The position numbers were made by a program, and so were the translations under genes. DNA of 10,406 nt from Candidatus Altarchaeales archaeon (GTDB taxonomy: Archaea; Altiarchaeota; Altiarchaeia; IMC4; SCGC-AAA252-I15), in the NCBI GenBank assembly GCA_016867655.1, contig VGJA01000019.1, positions 1 to 10,406 of the forward strand, written 5' to 3'. Within the stretch, counting starts at the first letter, position 1. Every line of letters begins with the position of its first letter. Shown here in pieces: positions 6,654 to 10,406 of the stretch. The notes beneath the pieces were generated by a model. It was not told the DNA's origin. It worked only from the letters and a program-made list of their open reading frames with translations, and made no database searches.

Positions 6654-7583
6654 TTACAAGACTCTTGCAGGGCCTGCAATCTTGTATTCAACTGGCTTGT
6701 ATTCAGCCAGCCTGCCTGAAAGCTTTCTCCTGTGCTTGTGCAAGGTGAACACATAGACGACGCTTGCTCCTGCAACATTCCAATAGCACTCTAATCCATC
6801 ACCACGCCACTGCTCAATTTTATGGCAAAGTTCCAGCATCTTCTCCTTCCTCACAGTCAGCTCCAAACTTTCAAACATGCCGTGCACTTCCCTTGCATCG
6901 TCTTCCATCAGCTGCAGGCACCTAGAGAAATCCCTCTCAACCAGATGACTCTTGAATTCATGAAGCCTGCGTTCAACATCCAAAACCCTTTTCTTGTAGT
7001 GAGGATGCTGCACAATGTTCATGTGCAAGACATCAGCGTTGTATCTGGGGTAGTTGAATGGAACAGCATAGACCACAATGTCCCTCAGCTCCTCAGCGTG
7101 TAGCAGGGTTCTGGCATGCGGGCTGTGGCGGCTGAAGTAGTATTCGCTCAAGCCGCCGTAAAGGCTGCGGTATGCGGTTTCGCTACCGTGCCTGGCAATT
7201 TCATGTAATTGGCTTGCTGACAAACCCAAGTCTAAGAATTTGTTCAATGCAACTACCAGCGCAGCCGCCCCCGAGTCGCTGCTTCCGGAAAGTATTCCAT
7301 GGTTCCTGGACAAAACCTTTAGATGACCCCCCCTTTCAGACTTCCTGCGCATCAAGTCGATTATCGAAGCCATACCCTTTCCCCGGCCGGTATGGAGAAT
7401 CTTCCCGCCAACATGGAAGATGTCAATGTTTGACTCCGAGACCCTTGTCTCAGTCTTCACACTTTCATGCAAGTCAGTCAAAGCAACGCTTATGTGCCCG
7501 TGCATAGACACCCTGCCGGATTTGAAGCCTTCTGCAAAAATAATTGGAAGTCCGGGAAAGGCAAGTGCAGTAGAATGCTTCAT
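6654..7583 (-). CDS. Mevalonate diphosphate decarboxylase-like GHMP protein with altered active site
   Basis: 309-residue protein resembling the ATP-dependent mevalonate (di)phosphate decarboxylase family. Family-like segments in order: GHISVALTDL (29-38) matching the DSISVTLD region; KGMASIIDLMR (69-79); the glycine/serine loop GILSGSSDSGAAAL (96-109), equivalent to GLASSASGFAAL; HGSETAYRSLYGGLSEYY (132-149), where Arg139 matches the catalytic Arg of CRSLYGG; HMNIVQHPHYKKRV (187-200); EDDAREVHGMFES (227-239). Two catalytic residues appear lost: the KYWGK lysine aligns with Phe16-Ala17, and the Asp of DAGPN aligns with Val270 in NVAGASVVY. It might be a phosphomevalonate decarboxylase using other residues, a 3-kinase like that of Thermoplasma, or something else. 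The context (IPK next door, mevalonate kinase in the window) supports a mevalonate-pathway role. My alignment is by eye. Two TATA-like options lie upstream, centred about 20-31 nt from the ATG. Confidence 0.72.
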   Translation of the reverse strand: MKHSTALAFPGLPIIFAEGFKSGRVSMHGHISVALTDLHESVKTETRVSESNIDIFHVGGKILHTGRGKGMASIIDLMRRKSERGGHLKVLSRNHGILSGSSDSGAAALVVALNKFLDLGLSASQLHEIARHGSETAYRSLYGGLSEYYFSRHSPHARTLLHAEELRDIVVYAVPFNYPRYNADVLHMNIVQHPHYKKRVLDVERRLHEFKSHLVERDFSRCLQLMEDDAREVHGMFESLELTVRKEKMLELCHKIEQWRGDGLECYWNVAGASVVYVFTLHKHRRKLSGRLAEYKPVEYKIAGPARVL

Positions 7584-7604
7584 GACATAATACCTTTAGA
7601 ATAA

Positions 7605-7622
7605 TTCGGGAAATATAAGAGC
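7605..7622. promoter_or_regulatory. Divergent AT-rich promoter between decarboxylase-like gene and HAD gene
   Basis: AAATATAAG (7611-7619) is centred about 28 nt before the HAD ATG at 7643, fitting a leaderless start. Its reverse, CTTATATTT, is about 31 nt from the minus-strand ATG at 7583, slightly long, so the minus-strand mRNA may have a leader of a few nucleotides or use the AATTAT sequence nearer by. The whole gap is 59 nt. Confidence 0.45.
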
Positions 7623-7642
7623 TTAAACCAATAATTCCGCCT

Positions 7643-8308
7643 ATGATAAAAGCATTGATATTCGACTTTGACGGCACACTGGTAGACTTGTTTGACCAGC
7701 ACTTGGAAGCGTTCCAAGAAGTTATTGAAAGAAAGTATGGCATTGAGTTCACGCGAGAAGACTTGGATGCAGGCTACGGAATGGTCGGCAAGGACATACT
7801 CGGCATGTTCTTCAAAAAACACAAGCTGAAAGTAGGGGATGAAGAACTGGAGGATGTTGCAAGAGAGAGAAGAAGGCTGGCGTTGGAGAAGATTGGTGTG
7901 GATGTCAAACTCCTGCCTGGAGCGGAAGAGCTGCTGGAGAACGCGAAAAAAAGGGGTTTGAAGATTGCAGTAGCGACATCCTGCTCCAGAGACGTCTGCG
8001 ACAGGGTCTTTGAAATGCCAGTTTTCAGGGGAAAGCTGGATGCTGTGACAACAGGCTCGGAAGTCTCCAAAGGAAAACCAGACCCGGAAATATTCCTGAA
8101 GACTGCAAGAAAGCTTGACCTGAAGCCAAAAGAATGCGTCGTCTTTGAGGACTCAAGTTATGGCGTGCAGGCAGGCAAAAAGGCGGGCATGAAGGTGATT
8201 GCAGTGGCGACAGGACATGAGCCCAGGGAAAAACTGGCTAGAGAAAACCCGGACAAAATAGTAGGAAGCCTGCTGGAGTTTAAGATAGAGGACATCAGTG
8301 GGATGTGA
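7643..8308 (+). CDS. HAD-superfamily phosphatase, beta-phosphoglucomutase/phosphoglycolate phosphatase type
   Basis: Predicted cytoplasmic Mg-dependent phosphohydrolase, 221 residues. All four HAD motifs are present: DFDGTL (8-13) with nucleophile Asp8 and acid/base Asp10; motif II ATS (111-113); motif III Lys145 in KGKPDPE; motif IV EDSSYGV with Glu169 and Asp170 binding Mg. The segment between motifs I and II is an alpha-helical subfamily-I cap of about 80 residues, typical of Gph/PGM-like HADs. The substrate cannot be read from sequence; candidates are 2-phosphoglycolate, sugar phosphates or nucleotides. The start matches the usual MIKALIFDFDGTL opening. The 3' end overlaps the convergent small gene by 14 nt. 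Confidence 0.88.
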   Translation: MIKALIFDFDGTLVDLFDQHLEAFQEVIERKYGIEFTREDLDAGYGMVGKDILGMFFKKHKLKVGDEELEDVARERRRLALEKIGVDVKLLPGAEELLENAKKRGLKIAVATSCSRDVCDRVFEMPVFRGKLDAVTTGSEVSKGKPDPEIFLKTARKLDLKPKECVVFEDSSYGVQAGKKAGMKVIAVATGHEPREKLARENPDKIVGSLLEFKIEDISGM

Positions 8309-8567
8309 CTGCTGTATAACACTGCTTCTTCAGTTCGTCATCCCTGACTCGGTCGCAGAAGAATACGTCCTCGCTGGCTTTAGCATAGCACAAGTTCTTC
8401 TGGTCAAGGTCCTTCAAGACATCGCACTTGCACAACTCCAGCTCAATCTTGTGCGACTCAATAGAAGGCATAATTGACGCCAAAGTAGTGGTTGTGGAAG
8501 AATTTTCGCCCGGAGTGTTGTTGAACATCCCCAGGAAAAGGGTTAAAGCCACCAAAAGCTCCTTCAT
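8295..8567 (-). CDS. Small exported protein with two Cys-x11-Cys-Tyr repeats
   Basis: Ninety-residue protein with no name I can assign. MKELLVALTLFLGMF (1-15) has one lysine followed by a hydrophobic run, consistent with a Sec signal peptide or a membrane anchor. A Ser/Thr-rich spacer follows (ENSSTTTTL, 21-29). The C-terminal half holds two copies of a 23-residue helical-looking repeat: Cys48 to Cys60-Tyr61 and Cys71 to Cys83-Tyr84, each with 11 residues between the cysteines and a charged middle. Cys46 is an unpaired extra. Disulfide-tied helical hairpins outside the membrane are plausible. I recall similar C..CY repeats in DPANN archaeal secreted proteins, but cannot verify this. The longer frame starting at 8711 is rejected because its first 48 codons run through the intergenic repeats; ATG 8567 is about 27 nt from a TATA-like box. 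Confidence 0.65.
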   Translation of the reverse strand: MKELLVALTLFLGMFNNTPGENSSTTTTLASIMPSIESHKIELELCKCDVLKDLDQKNLCYAKASEDVFFCDRVRDDELKKQCYTAVTSH

Positions 8568-8589
8568 GCAAACTCTATTGGAAACTTGG

Positions 8590-8600
8590 TTTAAAAATAA
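8590..8600 (-). promoter_or_regulatory. TATA-like box for the small Cys-repeat gene
   Basis: On the minus strand this reads TTATTTTTAAA, centred about 27 nt upstream of the ATG at 8567, fitting leaderless transcription. The assignment rests on composition and spacing alone. Confidence 0.45.
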
Positions 8601-8622
8601 TCTAAAGCAAGCCAAAAACAGA

Positions 8623-8770
8623 AAACCCGTGAAAACCGAATCTTGGAAACCCGTGGAAACCGAATCTTGTCCCGAAGGATTCCCGCAAGGGAAAAAACCC
8701 GTGAAAACCATGGAAACTTGAAAACTTGTCCCCTCTGGGGATCCCCGTTAGGGGGAAACCCGTGGAAACT
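8623..8770. repeat. Intergenic repeat array: AAACCCGTG units with paired hairpins
   Basis: The 15-nt word AAACCCGTG[A/G]AAAC[C/T] occurs four times: 8623-8637, 8647-8661, 8695-8709 and 8756-8770. The first two are tandem with a 24-nt period including GAATCTTG. Between copies 2 and 3, and again between 3 and 4, are two adjacent hairpins following a CTTG word. Module 1: TCC/GGA around CGAA (8670-8679), then TTCCC-GCAA-GGGAA (8680-8693). Module 2: TCCCC-TCT-GGGGA (8729-8741), then CCCC-GTTA-GGGG (8743-8754). Stems differ in sequence but stay paired. Copies are too few and too close for a CRISPR array. The element sits between two divergent promoters. Confidence 0.75.
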
Positions 8771-8800
8771 GGAAACAGAAAATAGATATTTAACGCCACC

Positions 8801-8810
8801 TTTTTAATAA
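8801..8810 (+). promoter_or_regulatory. TATA-like box for the prenyl synthase-isomerase operon
   Basis: TTTTTAATAA is centred about 24 nt before the ATG at 8829. No purine-rich ribosome site lies in the 18 nt before the start codon, so a leaderless mRNA is likely. Confidence 0.45.
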
Positions 8811-8828
8811 TTAGTCGATTGCCTGAAC

Positions 8829-9815
8829 ATGGAGGACACGCAAAAATACCTTAAGGGCATGGCAGACAAGCTGCAGCCAGTATTGTTGAGCTACTTCAAA
8901 GATGAAGAAAAGGCCATAAGGGAGATAATGGAGTATCCAGTCAAAGCCGGCGGCAAAAGAGTCAGGCCTATTGTCCTGCTGCTTGCAAACGAAATTGTTG
9001 GTGGAAACCCTGAGAAAGCCATGCCGGCAGCTGCTTCTGTTGAACTATTGCACACTTTCACATTGGTGCACGACGACATGATGGACCATGACATGGAAAG
9101 GCGCGGAAAGCCGACAGTGCACGCAGTCTGGGGTGACGAAATTGGCATCATTGCCGGAGACACCTTGTATTCAATCGCCTTCAAAGCAATGTCTGAGCTG
9201 AAAAAGAATGGTGTGTCTGACAGGCTGGTGATGAGGTCTTTTGAAGAGTTGATTAAAGCCAATTCGGAGCTCCATGAAGGCCAGATACTGGACATGCTTT
9301 ACAGCAAAAAAGAGTGCGTAAGTGAGAGGGAGTATTTGAACATGATTGGGAAGAAAACTGGGGCATTGCTTGAAGCCTCACTGAGGATTGGCGCGATACT
9401 TGGAGGGGGAAGCGACAAAGAAGTCGGCGCTCTGGGGGAATTCGGATGGGGCCTTGGCCTGGCGTTCCAGATTAAGGATGATATTCTCGGGCTGACTGCA
9501 GACGAAAAGGAGCTTGGAAAGCCTGTGGGTTCTGACATCTGCGAGGGCAAGAAAAGCCTGCCTGTGTTGCACGCAATCGAGCATGCCAGTGGAAAAGACA
9601 GGGAGAAGCTGCTTGCAATACTCAACAAAAAGAGTTCATGCGACTTGGTGGAGTCCATGCGCATAATAAAGGAGACTAGATCAATAGATTACTCAAAGAA
9701 GAAGCTTGAGTCTTTGACGTCAAAGGCTAAGAAGCGACTTGAGATATTCAAAGACTGTAAGACCAAGGAGAGACTGCTGAACATTGCAGACTTCCTCATA
9801 GAAAGAAGGTTTTAG
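8829..9815 (+). CDS. idsA: Geranylgeranyl diphosphate synthase-type polyprenyl synthase
   Basis: All-trans prenyl diphosphate synthase (328 residues) adding IPP units to an allylic primer, supplying the C20 chains of archaeal ether lipids. Visible: GGKRVRP (41-47), which binds the diphosphate; first Asp-rich motif HDDMMDHD with Asp82, Asp83, Asp86; RRGKP (91-95); EGQ (150-152); KKTGALLEAS (175-184); second Asp-rich region FQIKDDILG (213-221), where the third Asp is Gly, as is common in archaeal members. Product length is hinted at by Phe77, five residues before the first Asp motif: in the Sulfolobus acidocaldarius enzyme a Phe at this place limits the product to C20, so GGPP is the best guess, though a bifunctional FPP/GGPP product cannot be excluded. 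It is followed after 5 nt by the IPP isomerase, a sensible operon partner that makes the DMAPP primer. Confidence 0.9.
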   Translation: MEDTQKYLKGMADKLQPVLLSYFKDEEKAIREIMEYPVKAGGKRVRPIVLLLANEIVGGNPEKAMPAAASVELLHTFTLVHDDMMDHDMERRGKPTVHAVWGDEIGIIAGDTLYSIAFKAMSELKKNGVSDRLVMRSFEELIKANSELHEGQILDMLYSKKECVSEREYLNMIGKKTGALLEASLRIGAILGGGSDKEVGALGEFGWGLGLAFQIKDDILGLTADEKELGKPVGSDICEGKKSLPVLHAIEHASGKDREKLLAILNKKSSCDLVESMRIIKETRSIDYSKKKLESLTSKAKKRLEIFKDCKTKERLLNIADFLIERRF

Positions 9816-9820
9816 GAAAG

Positions 9821-10406
9821 ATGATTGCAGAGAGAAAAGAAGACCATTTGGACATATGCATGAGGGAAAAAGTCGAGGCCAGGAAAACAGGGCTGGACGA
9901 GATAAGGCTTTCTTATGAAGCCCTGCCTGAACTGGACTTTGAGAAGATTAATACTGAAGTAAAATTTCTTGGAAAAAAGCTGAAATTTCCAGTAGTGATA
10001 AACGCGATGACCGGCGGCACAAGAAGCGCAACCAAAATAAACAGAGACATTGCAGAAGTCGCGCAGGAATACGGCATCGGCATGGGTGTTGGAAGCCAGA
10101 GAGCCGCAATAGAATCCAGAGAACTAGAGGAAACCTTCAGAGTCAAGGACTCGGCTCCAGAGCTCCCCCTGTTAATAGCAAACCTTGGGGCAGTGCAGCT
10201 GAACTACGGCTACGGGCTTAAGGAATGTAGGAAAGCAATAGATATGATTCAGGCTGACGCACTGGCATTGCACATCAACCCGCTGCAAGAAATCTTGCAG
10301 CCTGAAGGCGACAAAAACTTCAGCAACCTGATTCAGAAGATAAACAAGATTTCCATACAGCTTGGAAAGCCGGTGATAGCGAAATGCGTCGGGGAAGGCA
10401 TTTCAG
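9821..10406 (+). CDS. fni: Type 2 isopentenyl-diphosphate isomerase, 3' end cut by window edge
   Basis: FMN-dependent isomerase interconverting IPP and DMAPP; 195 complete codons are visible of an expected ~350-370. Seen motifs: RKEDH (5-9), the usual N-terminal RKxxH; NAMTGG (61-66), an FMN-binding loop; GSQR (91-94); ANLG (120-123); HINPLQE (151-157) with Gln156, the residue central to catalysis; QPEGD (160-164), whose acidic residue helps bind Mg and diphosphate. Near the edge the usual KEVGxGIS reads KCVGEGIS (188-195), so a conserved Glu appears replaced by Cys. The start is 5 nt after the prenyl synthase stop, with only a weak AGGA before it, so it is probably cotranscribed. The N-terminus matches the expected family opening, so no other start is needed. 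Confidence 0.92.
   Translation, partial: MIAERKEDHLDICMREKVEARKTGLDEIRLSYEALPELDFEKINTEVKFLGKKLKFPVVINAMTGGTRSATKINRDIAEVAQEYGIGMGVGSQRAAIESRELEETFRVKDSAPELPLLIANLGAVQLNYGYGLKECRKAIDMIQADALALHINPLQEILQPEGDKNFSNLIQKINKISIQLGKPVIAKCVGEGIS

Noticed and set aside
8568..8711. N-terminal extension of the small Cys-repeat protein (frame open from ATG 8711)
   Set aside because: These 48 codons run through the intergenic repeats and yield low-complexity repeated peptides; the signal-peptide-like start at 8567 with a TATA-like box 27 nt upstream is a better start.
8623..8770. CRISPR array
   Set aside because: Repeat cores are only about 15 nt, two copies are immediately tandem, spacers are unequal and themselves hairpin repeats, and no cas gene is present.
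8602..8799. Minus-strand frame with repeated FHGF-type peptides
   Set aside because: The peptide repetition is a direct product of the DNA repeat; another frame and the opposite strand look equally repetitive, and there is no start context or domain.

Overview
The window looks archaeal. It carries five genes of archaeal-type isoprenoid synthesis: mevalonate kinase, isopentenyl phosphate kinase, a mevalonate-diphosphate-decarboxylase-like protein, a geranylgeranyl-type diphosphate synthase and type 2 IPP isomerase. Nearly every transcription unit has a TATA-like box centred about 24-31 nt upstream of the start codon and no well-spaced Shine-Dalgarno sequence, the pattern expected for leaderless archaeal mRNAs. 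Genes are tightly packed, with a 4-nt overlap in one operon and two convergent pairs that overlap by 14 nt. A small exported protein with a Cys-x11-Cys-Tyr repeat resembles proteins I associate with DPANN-type archaea. That placement is a tentative inference; the sequence alone does not fix the phylum.

Layout: (1) 1-828, minus: mevalonate kinase, cut at its C-terminus by the window edge. (2) 889-3086, plus: pabB-pabC, a translationally coupled pair making p-aminobenzoate from chorismate. (3) 3073-3456, minus: YjbQ/UPF0047 protein, overlapping the pabC end and divergent from (4) 3510-5819, plus: a large protein with a Glu/Leu/Phe/Val-dehydrogenase core, a proline-rich duplicated N-terminus and a HEAT-like C-terminal tail. 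(5) 5858-6646, plus: isopentenyl phosphate kinase. (6) 6654-7583, minus: GHMP-fold decarboxylase homologue that seems to lack two of the three catalytic residues. (7) 7643-8308, plus: HAD phosphatase. (8) 8295-8567, minus: small exported Cys-repeat protein. (9) 8568-8828: intergenic region with tandem AAACCCGTG repeats and paired hairpins. (10) 8829-9815 and 9821 to the window end, plus: prenyl diphosphate synthase followed 5 nt later by IPP isomerase, truncated by the edge.

How they fit: mevalonate kinase makes mevalonate 5-phosphate. An unresolved decarboxylation step, possibly but not certainly the GHMP protein of item 6, gives isopentenyl phosphate. Isopentenyl phosphate kinase makes IPP, the isomerase makes DMAPP, and the prenyl synthase condenses them toward the C20 precursor of archaeal membrane lipids. 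pabBC supplies p-aminobenzoate for a pterin cofactor (folate or methanopterin type). The dehydrogenase fusion, the altered decarboxylase homologue and the structured intergenic repeat are the least ordinary parts. No tRNA, rRNA, insertion sequence or CRISPR array was seen.
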